64,000 nt of DNA from Novosphingobium album (ex Hu et al. 2023). Its GTDB lineage: Bacteria > Pseudomonadota > Alphaproteobacteria > Sphingomonadales > Sphingomonadaceae. Below the pieces are notes generated by a model. It made no database searches. It was not told the DNA's origin and saw only the letters and a list, made by a program, of their open reading frames with translations. A program made the translations under genes and the position numbers. The stretch is taken from positions 124,001 to 188,000 of the forward strand of contig NZ_JALHLE010000002.1 in NCBI RefSeq assembly GCF_022832385.1, written 5' to 3'. This document shows, in pieces, positions 18,493 to 27,378 of the stretch. Every line of letters starts with the position of its first letter. The stretch's first letter is position 1.

Positions 18493-19620
18493 ATGGAACC
18501 ACCGCGCCAGCGCAACACTTTCGAATTCGAGGACGGCGGGTTCATCACCCTCGTCGTCGTGATCACCGTCGCCTTCGCCTTCCTGCTCGCGCCCTATTTC
18601 GGCGCAGTGCTGTGGGGGGTGATCGCCGCAATCATGTTCCAGCCGATGACGGCCCGCCTGTCACGCCGGTTGGGCGGCCGCGCCAACCTTGCCACATCGA
18701 TCGTGCTGCTGGGGCTGGTGGCGGTGTTCGTGGTGCCCACAATCCTGCTCGGCATCAGTTTGGTGAACGAGGCAACCAGCCTCTACAACCAGATCAGCAG
18801 CGGCGAGATCAACGTCGGCAAGATGATCCACGACCTGCACGCGGCGCTGCCTTCCAGCGTGAAGCGCTTTATCGCGCAATATGGCCTTTCCGACTTTACC
18901 CGGATGCGCAACGAATTCGGTTCTAGCATCACCAGCAGCCTGCAGGGCATCGCCGGACGGCTGCTGACGGTCGGCCAGGGCGCGCTGAGTTTCATCGCCG
19001 GGCTGGGCGTCATGCTCTACCTCAGCTTCTTCCTGCTGCGCGACGGAGACCACTACGGGAATCTCGTACGCGATGCCTTGCCGTTGCACCATGAAACCCG
19101 CGATTCGCTGATCCAGCACTTCCTGCTGGTCGTGCGCGCAACCATGCGCGGCACCGTGGTCGTCGCCGTGGTGCAAGGGCTGCTCGGCGGCATCATTTTC
19201 TCTGCTCTGGGGATCGAGGGCGCGCTGATCTGGGGGGTGATGATGGGCTTCTTCTCGCTCCTGCCCGCCGTCGGCACCGGCATCATCTGGGTCCCAACCG
19301 CCATCTACCTCTTCGCCACCGGAGCGATGGGCAAGGCAGCCATCCTCGTGTTCTGCGGCGTGTTCATCATCGGCATGGTCGACAACGTGCTGCGCCCGAT
19401 CCTCGTCGGCCGCGACACCCGGATGCCGGACTTCGTTGTGCTGATCGCCACGCTGGCGGGCCTTGAGTTGTTCGGCCTCAACGGCTTTGTGATAGGCCCG
19501 GTGATCGCCGCGCTGTTCATGGCCGTCTGGACCCAACAGCGCGACTGCAAGCGGTCTATGGCGCAGGCGGCGGGAGACGAGACGGCCGGAGAAGCGAACG
19601 CGGAAGCGCACCCTTCGTAA
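18493..19620 (+). CDS. AI-2E family (PerM-like) membrane transporter
   Basis: This 375-residue protein has the typical layout of the family: paired N-terminal hydrophobic helices, a central amphipathic segment (about residues 90-150) and five or so C-terminal helices. The conserved DNVLRPILVG motif is present at GMVDNVLRPILVGRDT. Members are linked to export of autoinducer-2, to Na+/H+ exchange or to permease functions of unknown substrate, so the substrate cannot be assigned here. The charged C-terminal tail is short. It stands alone between the S9 peptidase and tRNA-Lys. Confidence 0.88.
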   Translation: MEPPRQRNTFEFEDGGFITLVVVITVAFAFLLAPYFGAVLWGVIAAIMFQPMTARLSRRLGGRANLATSIVLLGLVAVFVVPTILLGISLVNEATSLYNQISSGEINVGKMIHDLHAALPSSVKRFIAQYGLSDFTRMRNEFGSSITSSLQGIAGRLLTVGQGALSFIAGLGVMLYLSFFLLRDGDHYGNLVRDALPLHHETRDSLIQHFLLVVRATMRGTVVVAVVQGLLGGIIFSALGIEGALIWGVMMGFFSLLPAVGTGIIWVPTAIYLFATGAMGKAAILVFCGVFIIGMVDNVLRPILVGRDTRMPDFVVLIATLAGLELFGLNGFVIGPVIAALFMAVWTQQRDCKRSMAQAAGDETAGEANAEAHPS

Positions 19621-19654
19621 CGGACGCACGAACGCCGCCAAGTGCCGCAATATG

Positions 19655-19730
19655 TGGTGAGCCCGACAGGATTCGAACCTGTGACCCGCTGATTAAAAGT
19701 CAGCTGCTCTACCTACTGAGCTACGGGCCC
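19655..19730 (-). tRNA. tRNA-Lys, anticodon TTT
   Basis: The minus strand gives a 76-nt cloverleaf with the 3' CCA encoded. The acceptor arm is GGGCCCG against CGGGCTC, the D arm is GCTCAGTAGGTAGAGC, the anticodon loop of CTGACTTTTAATCAG carries TTT, and the T arm contains GGTTCGAATCC. Confidence 0.96.
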
Positions 19731-19745
19731 ACTGCCGCACTTTGG

Positions 19746-20267
19746 CTACGGAACGGGTCCCCTAAGGGCCGGGCGCGGCTTGGTCAAGCGGGCTGATAGC
19801 TCCCTCACGCTCAATCCGGTCAGCGGATCGCGCCAACCGGCCGCGATCTCGGTCGCCGGGCGCAGCACGAAGGAGCGCTCGCGAAACGCCGGGTGCGGGA
19901 TCACGAGGCTGGTCTCGCCTTCGCCGCCCACCCACGCGCCGCCGTTCCACAGCACGATATCGAGGTCTAGCACGCGCGCGCGCCAGGCTTGCCCGCTGCG
20001 CCTGCGGCCAAACTTGCGTTCGATCTTCTGCAACTTGTGGAGCAACTCATCCGGATCACGCTTGCTGCGCAAAAGGACGGCGGCATTAGCGTAGCGGCGA
20101 CGCGATGGGCCGAGCGGCGCAGTCTCGATAACCTGCGATGCGGCCAGGACCTTGGACTTGCCGTGATCTAGTGCCTTGATCGCCGCATCGATCACTGCGC
20201 GCGGGGCACCGTGGTGAGGGTGGCGCATGTTGGAGCCCAGCGCGATCAGATAACGGTGTCTGCCCAT
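19746..20267 (-). CDS. folK: 2-amino-4-hydroxy-6-hydroxymethyldihydropteridine pyrophosphokinase
   Basis: This 173-residue enzyme transfers pyrophosphate from ATP to the pterin in folate synthesis. It starts with the family motif YLIALGSN and carries the HPPK signature RVLDLDIVLW, plus IPHPAFRERSFVL. The length and motif order are normal; the C-terminal region after PATEIA is slightly extended and basic. It follows aguB by five bases on the same strand, so these belong to one transcript, although they share no pathway. Confidence 0.93.
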   Translation of the reverse strand: MGRHRYLIALGSNMRHPHHGAPRAVIDAAIKALDHGKSKVLAASQVIETAPLGPSRRRYANAAVLLRSKRDPDELLHKLQKIERKFGRRRSGQAWRARVLDLDIVLWNGGAWVGGEGETSLVIPHPAFRERSFVLRPATEIAAGWRDPLTGLSVRELSARLTKPRPALRGPVP

Positions 20268-20272
20268 GCCGC

Positions 20273-21136
20273 TCAGATGTCCTGTGCGATGCGGGTATAG
20301 AGCTGCGGGCGGCGGTCGCGGAAGAAGCCCATGCCGGCACGGTGCTTGGCAGCGCGGGCAAGGTCGATCGTTGCAACCAGCGCCCCGGTCTCGTCCTTAC
20401 CGAATTCGGCGAGGAAGTCGCCCCATTCATCGGTGATGAAGGAATGGCCGTAGAACGCCTGTTCGCTGCCGGTCTCGGACTCGATGCCGATACGGTTGGC
20501 GGCAATCACCGGCATGCAGTTCGACACGGCATGCCCAAGCATCGCCCGGCGCCACATGCGGCTGGTGTCGAGTTCCGCATCATAGGGCTCGGAGCCGATA
20601 GCGGTGGGATAGAACAGCAGTTCCGCCCCCGTCAGTGCCATCACCCGCGCGCATTCGGGATACCACTGGTCCCAGCAGATCCCGACGCCGATGCGGGTGC
20701 CGAAGATATCCCAGACCTTGAACCCGTCATTGCCGGGGCGGAAGTAGTACTTCTCCTCATAGCCCGGCCCGTCGGGGATGTGGCTCTTGCGGTAAGTACC
20801 CATGATCTGGCCATCCGGACCGATCATCGCGAGGGTATTGTAGTAGTGATGCCCATCGCGCTCGAAGAAGCTGGTGGGGATCGCCACGCCCAGCTTCGCC
20901 GCCAGCGCCTGCATCGCGATCACCGATGGGTGCGCGGCGGTGGGACGCGCCAGCGCAAAAAGCTCCTCTTCCTCCGTCTTGCAGAAGTAGGGGCCTGAGA
21001 ACAGTTCAGGCGGCAGGATGATCTGCGCGCCCTTCCCTGCGGCCTCCTCGACCAGCGCCGAGACGGCGGCGATGTTCTCCGCCTCATCGGCGGAACCAAG
21101 GGCAAGCTGGAGGGCGGCGACAGTGATCCCGGTCAT
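20273..21136 (-). CDS. aguB: N-carbamoylputrescine amidohydrolase
   Basis: This 287-residue carbon-nitrogen hydrolase converts N-carbamoylputrescine to putrescine in the arginine-agmatine route. The Glu-Lys-Cys triad can be read as the glutamate of LPPELF, the lysine of YRKSHIPDGPG and the cysteine of GICWDQWYPE. The IPDGPGYEEKYYF stretch is characteristic of the AguB subgroup within the nitrilase superfamily. No agmatine deiminase gene lies in the window. It is 13 bp downstream of the exported methyltransferase-like gene. Confidence 0.9.
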   Translation of the reverse strand: MTGITVAALQLALGSADEAENIAAVSALVEEAAGKGAQIILPPELFSGPYFCKTEEEELFALARPTAAHPSVIAMQALAAKLGVAIPTSFFERDGHHYYNTLAMIGPDGQIMGTYRKSHIPDGPGYEEKYYFRPGNDGFKVWDIFGTRIGVGICWDQWYPECARVMALTGAELLFYPTAIGSEPYDAELDTSRMWRRAMLGHAVSNCMPVIAANRIGIESETGSEQAFYGHSFITDEWGDFLAEFGKDETGALVATIDLARAAKHRAGMGFFRDRRPQLYTRIAQDI

Positions 21137-21149
21137 GCGCCGCCCTCTA

Positions 21150-22010
21150 TCAGGGACGCTTGCGGAACAGAAGCGTCATGCGGTCACTTTCGCCGATGGC
21201 CTGGTATTTTGCCCTGTCGGTATCCTTCAGCGCGAGCGTCGGTGGCAGAGTCCAGACACCGCCGGGCCAGTTAGCGCTGTCGTTCGGGTTGGCATTGATC
21301 TCGGACGTAGCCACGAGCTCGAATCCGTTCGCCTCGACGAACTTGATGACGTCTTCCTCGCGCAAGTAGCCATTGGCGCCGTTGGCGTATTCGAACGGCG
21401 CGTCAGCCTTGGCCCGGTGCTGCACGATGCCGAGCAAGCCGCCGGGCTTGAGCAGGTCGCGCATGCCCTTGATGTCGCTGTCCGCCACGCTGGAGCGCAT
21501 CATGTTGTGCAGCATCCGGACGATCAGGACGTGATCGAACGTGCCCTTCTCCGCCTCTGGCACGGCATCGAGAGTGTAGGCTGCGAATCGGTCGGCCGGG
21601 AGGCCGGTGAAGCTGGCAACGTCGGCCGGGTATCCTTCGGCCGCCTTGCGCGTGCGGGCTGCAGCTTCGGGGGTCATGCGCAGTGTGACGGGATCGGCAT
21701 AGAGCCCGACGAGATTGCCCTTTTCCCCCAGATAGAGGCCCAGCAGCCGCGAGTACCACTCGCCGCCCGGTGCGAACTCACCAACCTTCATGTCCGGACG
21801 CACGCCGAGGAAAGCCAGCGTCTCGGAAGGATGGCGATAAACGTCTCTCGCGCGGTCATCCTTGCGCAGCGGACTGGCAAACACCTGCCCCAGTGCGGCC
21901 TCGCAGCCATCGCAGGAAACCGCCGCCTTGTTTTCCGCGGCAGCGTGCACACCAAGCGGGATACCGGCAAGGACGAACAGGGCAGAGGCGGCAAGCATAG
22001 GACGGCGCAT
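21150..22010 (-). CDS. exported class I methyltransferase-like protein (COG4798 type)
   Basis: The 286-residue product combines a cleavable signal peptide (MRRPMLAASALFVLAGIP...VHAA) with a Rossmann-type methyltransferase fold. The first glycine-rich loop reads VGEFAPGGEWYSRLL, and DHVLIVRMLHNM and LKPGGLLGIVQH correspond to strands 4 and 5. Mature cysteines form a CDGC pair. S-adenosylmethionine is not thought to be abundant in the periplasm, so the activity is uncertain. I chose the second of two in-frame ATGs, since it gives the better signal peptide; the other adds eleven polar residues. It heads the aguB-folK transcript. Confidence 0.75.
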   Translation of the reverse strand: MRRPMLAASALFVLAGIPLGVHAAAENKAAVSCDGCEAALGQVFASPLRKDDRARDVYRHPSETLAFLGVRPDMKVGEFAPGGEWYSRLLGLYLGEKGNLVGLYADPVTLRMTPEAAARTRKAAEGYPADVASFTGLPADRFAAYTLDAVPEAEKGTFDHVLIVRMLHNMMRSSVADSDIKGMRDLLKPGGLLGIVQHRAKADAPFEYANGANGYLREEDVIKFVEANGFELVATSEINANPNDSANWPGGVWTLPPTLALKDTDRAKYQAIGESDRMTLLFRKRP

Positions 22011-22147
22011 CGGGGAGTCTCCGCATTCGTGGTTGCGATTCATTCGCGACCAAGGGAACCTAGCCCGGCCCGCAGCAATGACAAGCGACTGTACCGTCCC
22101 TATCTAGCTGGCGACCAATCCCCCCGGACTGAAGGACAGGACCCAAC

Positions 22148-22675
22148 ATGGAAACGGCAATCGTGGCAGGCGGATGCTTCTGGTGCACCGAAGCAGTGTT
22201 CCGCGACGTGATCGGCGTAAGCGAGGTCGAAAGCGGCTATATCGGCGGTTCGGTGGAAAACCCGACCTACAAGCAGGTCTGCTCGGGCGCGACCGGCCAT
22301 GCAGAGGCGATCAAGCTCACATATGATCCGCATGCGATTTCCTATGCCGAGATCCTGGACGTGTTCTTGGGAACGCATGATCCGACGCAGCTCAACCGCC
22401 AGGGCAACGATGTGGGCACGCAGTACCGTTCGGCGATCTTCCCGCTCGACGATGCCCAGCGTGCGGAGGCGGAGGCGGCCATCGCCCGCTCGAACGGGGA
22501 ACATGGCGGTAAGGTGGTGACGGCCATCGAAGGACCGGCGCCGTGGTATCCGGCAGAGGACTATCACCAGGAATACTGGGAAGGCGAAGGTCAGCGCAAT
22601 CCCTACTGCCTCGCGGTCATCCCGCCCAAGCTGATGAAGCTGCGCAAGAGCTTTCAGACCAAAGTGAAGGCCTGA
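22148..22675 (+). CDS. msrA: peptide-methionine (S)-S-oxide reductase
   Basis: This 175-residue enzyme repairs methionine S-sulfoxide in proteins and free amino acids. The catalytic motif GGCFWCTEAVF places the nucleophile at Cys10, with Cys13 close by. The C-terminal NPYCLAVIPPK supplies the resolving cysteine. It ends almost stop-to-stop with the convergent hypothetical gene (three-base gap). Upstream it diverges from the exported methyltransferase gene. No MsrB domain is fused. Confidence 0.95.
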   Translation: METAIVAGGCFWCTEAVFRDVIGVSEVESGYIGGSVENPTYKQVCSGATGHAEAIKLTYDPHAISYAEILDVFLGTHDPTQLNRQGNDVGTQYRSAIFPLDDAQRAEAEAAIARSNGEHGGKVVTAIEGPAPWYPAEDYHQEYWEGEGQRNPYCLAVIPPKLMKLRKSFQTKVKA

Positions 22676-22678
22676 CGG

Positions 22679-23305
22679 TTACGCCTTCACATCGAACAAC
22701 GTGCCTGGCTCGATCGACTTGCGCCAGGCATCAGCGCCCTGCCCATAGGCCTGCGCCGCCTCGACGGACGAGGGAACGGTGTCGTTCAACGGTTTCGTGT
22801 CGGGATCGGAGGTGAAGGCGGTCTGCGTTTCGGTCGAGCCGTCATCGTAGAGGATCACGGTCGTCTTCACACCTTTGGAGACGGTTTCGGTGCGGGAGAC
22901 CTCGGTCTTTTCCGCACTGCCGCTACCTCCTCCGCCGCCGTGAGGGCCGCCCGCACGCGCGGAACGGCCCGCAGCAGCCGTTGTCGCGGCATCGGCGGAA
23001 TCAGAATCTGAGTCACCACTGCCATCGGCCGATTCCGTGCCGTTGAGGCCCAGCGCCTGCTTCACGGCATCGCCGTCCTCTGCGCTCAGCTTCCCCGACT
23101 GGACATCGCTGTCAATTCGCGATTCCAGCGCCTTGCGGAACGATTCGCTGTCGAGCGATTGTGCTGCCGATGCCGAAATCGAAGGACTGCTGTTCTGAAG
23201 GTCCTCGACGTCCTTCTGGACAACCGCGATCTTCTCCGCCGACAGGCCGCTGGTGCGCAGCATCGTGGAGAGGTCGTTGCTCGATCCGACGGCGGAAATG
23301 GACAT
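22679..23305 (-). CDS. hypothetical protein with glycine/serine-rich linker
   Basis: This 208-residue protein is not recognised. The N-terminal part (residues 1-90) is helical and Ser/Asp-rich, including SGKLSAEDGDAVKQALG. It is followed by a Gly/Ser/Ala linker (around residues 95-135) and a C-terminal segment with SKGVKTTVILYDDGSTET. No signal peptide or membrane helix is seen. The ATG at MSISAVGSS follows AAGGAACCTCTC. It lies alone with its own upstream region of about 90 bp. It ends three bases from msrA. Confidence 0.68.
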   Translation of the reverse strand: MSISAVGSSNDLSTMLRTSGLSAEKIAVVQKDVEDLQNSSPSISASAAQSLDSESFRKALESRIDSDVQSGKLSAEDGDAVKQALGLNGTESADGSGDSDSDSADAATTAAAGRSARAGGPHGGGGGSGSAEKTEVSRTETVSKGVKTTVILYDDGSTETQTAFTSDPDTKPLNDTVPSSVEAAQAYGQGADAWRKSIEPGTLFDVKA

Positions 23306-23395
23306 GAGAGGTTCCTTTACAGCCATGAAGAACGGCTGCTCCGGACAGCTTTATAGGGATATTCGCGTGGTTTTTCGCTTTCACTCCCTAAAGCA

Positions 23396-24625
23396 TCACG
23401 CCTGCCAGCGCGCCACGAAGAACCCGTCCAGCCCGCCTGCGTCTGCCAGCATACCTGGGTCGGTTCGCAGCCAGCCTTCAGCAGTGACCTGCAGCCCTTC
23501 CGGCAATTCGGCAGGCGACACCGGCACTGGCTGGAGCGTGACCTTGCGGGCCTGCGCCTCGCCTTCTTCGGGCTCCAGCGAACAGACAGCATAGACCAGC
23601 GTGCCGCCGGATTTGAGCCAATCGCTGGCCCGCGCAATCAGCGCTGCCTGCAGGTCAACCATCTCCCCGATCTGGCGCGGACCGATGCGGTGAAGCACGT
23701 CCGGATGGCGGCGGCAGGTACCGGTTGCGGTACACGGTGCGTCGAGCAGCACCGCGTCGAACGGCAGCAGCGGCTCCCACGCCAGAGCATCGGCTTGCAC
23801 AACCTCAGCCGAAAGGCCGGTGCGTTGGAGGTTTTCGCGCAGCCGCTCAAGCCGCCGTTTGCTGATATCGAGCGCGGTGACTTCCCAGCCCGCGGCGGCG
23901 AGTTGCAGCGTCTTTCCGCCCGGCGCAGCGCACAAATCGAGCACGCGACGCCCCTCCCCACTGCCCAGCAGCCGCGCGGGCAGGCTCGCGGCAAGGTCCT
24001 GTACCCACCAAGCTCCTTCACGGAAGCCCTCGAGCTTTTCAACGGCCGTCCCGCGCGGCAGGCGGACGTGACCGGGCATCAGCGAAATGCCGCCCAGCTT
24101 CTGCGCCCAATCCCCGGTCTGCGCCGGATCGCGCAAGGCCAGATCGAGTGGCGGCGGCACGGCAAGACCGGCAGCAATGGCATCGGCCCTGACGCCCCAG
24201 CGCGCATGGACGGCATCTGGCAGCGTCGGCACTCCGGGCAGTGCCACCTCGCCCTTCAGCAGTGTCGAAAACACACCATGGGCCAGCCGTCTCGGCCCGC
24301 CGGCCAGCAGCGGCAGTCCGGTTGCGATCACGGCATGGGCCGGCGTTTCCAGCCGCAGCACCTGCGCCAGCATCAGCTCCAGCACCGCGCGCGGCTTGGC
24401 ATCGTCGGGCAGGCGCTGGCGGGTGGCGCTGTCGATCAGCACGTCGAGGTCCACCTTCCAGCGCAGGACTTCCCCGGCGATCGCACGCGCCAGCGCCCGG
24501 TCGGCATCGCCCCTCACCCGCGCCAACGCGGCGCCTGCCGCCTGATCGAGCGTTTCGCCCCGCCGCAGCACGGCATCGATGAGGTTCAGCGCCGCACGGC
24601 GCGCGGGAAGTCCGGGAATATCCAT
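23396..24625 (-). CDS. rsmB: 16S rRNA (cytosine-C5) methyltransferase, RsmB family
   Basis: This 409-residue enzyme is a two-domain RNA m5C methyltransferase. The N-terminal NusB-like helical domain (about residues 1-130) is followed by a class I Rossmann domain. The SAM loop DLCAAPGGKT is present, as are DAPCTATGTCRRHPD with the release cysteine and AVCSLEPEEGE with the catalytic cysteine. The NusB-like start separates it from RsmF. The exact target (C967 in E. coli) is inferred from the family. It diverges from the SDH assembly gene. Confidence 0.9.
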   Translation of the reverse strand: MDIPGLPARRAALNLIDAVLRRGETLDQAAGAALARVRGDADRALARAIAGEVLRWKVDLDVLIDSATRQRLPDDAKPRAVLELMLAQVLRLETPAHAVIATGLPLLAGGPRRLAHGVFSTLLKGEVALPGVPTLPDAVHARWGVRADAIAAGLAVPPPLDLALRDPAQTGDWAQKLGGISLMPGHVRLPRGTAVEKLEGFREGAWWVQDLAASLPARLLGSGEGRRVLDLCAAPGGKTLQLAAAGWEVTALDISKRRLERLRENLQRTGLSAEVVQADALAWEPLLPFDAVLLDAPCTATGTCRRHPDVLHRIGPRQIGEMVDLQAALIARASDWLKSGGTLVYAVCSLEPEEGEAQARKVTLQPVPVSPAELPEGLQVTAEGWLRTDPGMLADAGGLDGFFVARWQA

Positions 24626-24670
24626 GACCTGCCCCTATAGCGGATTGCGTTTTGCCGCCAGCCACCCCAC

Positions 24671-24847
24671 ATGCGGTTCATGACACAGCGCGCCACCAAA
24701 CGTCCTGAAGAGTTCAAGAAGCCGGCCCACTGGACCAATGACCCGGCACCCAAGCCGCAGGCCGCAAAGGAACAGGCCGATCCCGATGGCCTTTCTCCCA
24801 CCCGCTACGGCGACTGGGTGCGCAAGGGCATCGCCGTCGATTTCTGA
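24671..24847 (+). CDS. DUF1674 protein, succinate dehydrogenase assembly factor 4 homologue
   Basis: A 58-codon gene begins at MRFMTQRATK (an internal ATG three codons on is also possible) and ends PTRYGDWVRKGIAVDF. The RYGDW and KG..VDF endings are the hallmark of DUF1674, homologous to mitochondrial SDHAF4, which protects flavinylated SdhA before complex II assembly. It is a short gene that annotation pipelines can miss. No sdh genes lie in the window, so a role in SDH assembly is inferred from the family alone. Confidence 0.85.
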   Translation: MRFMTQRATKRPEEFKKPAHWTNDPAPKPQAAKEQADPDGLSPTRYGDWVRKGIAVDF

Positions 24848-24895
24848 TCGCAGGGGTTTCCCTGATCTGCCCAACTCACCAGAAGGGTCCCGCAC

Positions 24896-25684
24896 ATGAC
24901 CCGCATGCCCAGTTTCTTCATCCCTCACGGGGGTGGCCCCTGCTTCTTTATGGACGATCCGCGCGGCACTTGGACCGGCATGGCCGAATTCCTCCGCGAA
25001 CTGCCGCAGAGACTGCCCGAACCACCACGCGCGATCCTTATCGCTTCAGGTCACTGGGAGACCGACGGCTTCGCATTTACCGGGGCCGCCACGCCAGATC
25101 TGATCTTCGATTACTACAACTTCCCGCCGCACACTTATGAACTTAAGTTCCCGGCGCCCGGTGCCCCGGACCTTGCCGCGCGCGCAGCAAACCTGCTGAC
25201 TGAGGCCGGACTGAGTGCCCATGTCGATCCCGGCCGCGGCTACGACCATGGCGTCTTCATTCCGCTGATGGTGGCGTGGCCCGATGCCGATGTTCCGGTT
25301 GTGGAAATGTCGCTCGACCGTTCGCTCGATCCCGCGCTGCACATCGCTGCGGGCAAGGCGCTCGAACCGCTTCGCGACGAAGGGGTTCTCATCATCGGCT
25401 CGGGCATGAGCTTCCACAACATGCGCGGTTATGGAGATCCCCGCTTCACGCCCGTGTCTCGGGAATTCGACCACTGGCTGACAGCTGGCGTTGAACAGGA
25501 TGCCGCCGCTCGTGCAGCGGCTCTCGCACAATGGGCCGAAGCGCCGTCGGGACGCCTTTCGCATCCGCGCGAAGAACACCTTCTACCGCTCATGGTGACG
25601 GCCGGTACCAGCGAACTGGCGGGTCAGCGGGTTTACAATGAAGTGGTCATGGAAACCGCGCTGTCCGGGTTCCGTTTCGACTGA
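24896..25684 (+). CDS. class III extradiol ring-cleavage dioxygenase, DODA/LigB-type
   Basis: This 262-residue protein has the LigB-like fold of DODA-type dioxygenases. The start FFIPHGGGPCFF contains the first metal histidine, SGHWETDGF the second, and GRGYDHGVFIPLM the catalytic histidine region, with MSFHNMRGY later. Members open aromatic or related rings with non-haem Fe(II) or Zn(II). The start ATG follows AGAAGGGTCCCGCAC. The natural substrate is not deducible; a catechol derivative is plausible in a sphingomonad. It follows the DUF1674 gene by 48 bp. Confidence 0.85.
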   Translation: MTRMPSFFIPHGGGPCFFMDDPRGTWTGMAEFLRELPQRLPEPPRAILIASGHWETDGFAFTGAATPDLIFDYYNFPPHTYELKFPAPGAPDLAARAANLLTEAGLSAHVDPGRGYDHGVFIPLMVAWPDADVPVVEMSLDRSLDPALHIAAGKALEPLRDEGVLIIGSGMSFHNMRGYGDPRFTPVSREFDHWLTAGVEQDAAARAAALAQWAEAPSGRLSHPREEHLLPLMVTAGTSELAGQRVYNEVVMETALSGFRFD

Positions 25685-25710
25685 CCTGTCCGAAAATTGG
25701 CGATGGCGAT

Positions 25711-26696
25711 CTAACCGCTGGCAACGCAGCGGTTGCGCCCGCCGCGCTTGGCAGCATAGAGCGGCTCATCCGCTGCCGCCAGCCAAGCCTCGACCGACGC
25801 GGTAGCCTCGCTCAACGGTGCGATGCCGAAACTGGCCGTGACTTGCAACGTCTTGCCGTCCGGCAAGGCGATGCTTTCGGCCTCCACCGCCTGTCTGAAC
25901 CGTTCGGCGGCCCAGAAGGCATCGGCAGCCTCTGTCTCCGGCATCAGCATGGCGAATTCCTCACCGCCCAGCCTTCCGGAAATGTCGATCGGCCGGCAGG
26001 TCCCCATCAGGATCTCCGCCAAAGCCTTCAACACCGCATCGCCCGCCAGATGGCCATACGTGTCATTTTGACCTGCTTGAAATGGTCGACGTCAATCAGC
26101 AGCAGCGAGCACGGGCGACCATAGCGCCGGAATCGCGCGATTTCCTGCTCGGCCATTTCGATAAAGCCGCGACGGGTCAGAATGCCCGTCAGTTGGTCAC
26201 GCTGTGCGATCCGCCGCAGTTCGAGTTCCTTGACCACGATCCGTGCGAAATTCGACAGGATCGCTACTTCCGCATCCGAGAACGTGCGCGGCTCCAGATC
26301 GATCGCACATAAAGTGCCGACGTTGTAGCCTTCAGCCGTCTGCAGCGGGATGCCCGCGTAGCTGCGAATGCCGGGATGGCCGGTGACCAGAGGATTCTGC
26401 GCAAACAGCGGATGAACCGCTGCATCCTGTACAAGATAAGGCTCACTCTGTTCGATCGCGTGGGTGCAGAACGAAATATCGCGCGCGGTCTCGACTGCAT
26501 CGAGGCCCCGGCGGGCCTTGAACCACTGGCGGTCGGCATCGACCAATGTCACGATCGCGATCGGGACCCGCAGCACGGTCCGCACCAGCGAAACGACGTT
26601 TTCAAACGGCTCTTCGGGCTCGGTATCGAGAACCTCGAGCTTGTGAACCGCCGCGAGGCGGGCGGATTCGTCAGATTCGGCAATGAGTAAATTCAT
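25711..26696 (-). pseudogene. GAF-GGDEF diguanylate cyclase, split by a frameshift
   Basis: Translation from MNLLIAESDES gives a GAF sensor domain (about residues 25-160) and the start of a GGDEF domain up to DVDHFKQV, where the frame changes. The rest of the GGDEF domain, from NDTYGHLAGDAV, continues in another frame to the stop at 25711. The break is a run of four T on the plus strand at about 26065-26068, where two extra bases (or one missing) would restore the domain. The second part keeps an intact GGEEF motif and an RPID inhibitory site five residues before it. Either a true mutation, a sequencing error or slippage at the A-run is possible. An intact protein would make c-di-GMP. Confidence 0.85.
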
Positions 26697-26873
26697 TCGG
26701 CAACTCGTCCGTCTTGCGGCACCCACAATTGGGGATCACCGATATTGACGGGCAATCGGAATATCCGGCCCATGATTCTGACGTGAAGATTATTCCGTAA
26801 CCCTTTGTTTGACAATCAATAATAGCGCCATGATCAATACCGGCCGATTAACCAATGCCTGGCGGCCAGGGCT

Positions 26874-27374
26874 TCACGGCAACAGTTCAATCGGCGTCCC
26901 GTCCGGCACCGATTCCCACAACGCATCCATCTCTTCATTGGAAACGGCGATGCAGCCGTCAGTCCAGTCGCCCGGGATACGCCCCACCGGAAGCGCATTG
27001 GGCTGACCATGGATCATGATCATTCCACCCGCCGAACGGCCCTGGGCCGCAGCATAAGCCATATCTGCCGCATTGGGATAAGAGATATGCAACGACAGGT
27101 AGTAACTGCTTTCCGGATTGCTCCAGTCGATCTCGTAGAGCCCCTCGGGCGTCCGCTCATCGCCCTCGAAGTGTTTGGGGCCGGACGGCGCACCGCCGAG
27201 CTGGATATGCTCGATCACGTGGACCAACTGCCCGCGCGTATAAAGATCGATAGTGCGCGCCGCCTTGTGGACGCGCACGAAGTCGATTTCCGGCAGGTTC
27301 AGGGCTGCCTGCGGCTGCGCGGCACCCAGCGTGAGCAAGGAGAGGAGCGGAGCAAGATTGCGCCAGCTCCTCAT
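26874..27374 (-). CDS. exported L,D-transpeptidase (YkuD domain)
   Basis: This 166-residue exported protein starts MRSWRNLAPLLSLLTLG, a signal peptide. A YkuD catalytic domain follows, with a histidine in MIMIHGQP and the active cysteine in WTDGCIAV. These enzymes make 3-3 cross-links in peptidoglycan or link lipoproteins to it. Its start lies four bases after purA ends on the same strand, so it is probably co-transcribed with purA. I chose the start that places the signal at the N-terminus; a longer frame overlaps purA. Confidence 0.88.
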   Translation of the reverse strand: MRSWRNLAPLLSLLTLGAAQPQAALNLPEIDFVRVHKAARTIDLYTRGQLVHVIEHIQLGGAPSGPKHFEGDERTPEGLYEIDWSNPESSYYLSLHISYPNAADMAYAAAQGRSAGGMIMIHGQPNALPVGRIPGDWTDGCIAVSNEEMDALWESVPDGTPIELLP

Positions 27375-27378
27375 GGCC

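Noticed and set aside
25711..26696. Two separate genes, a GAF protein and a GGDEF fragment
   Set aside because: The two frames join exactly within the GGDEF domain, so a single broken gene is a simpler explanation.
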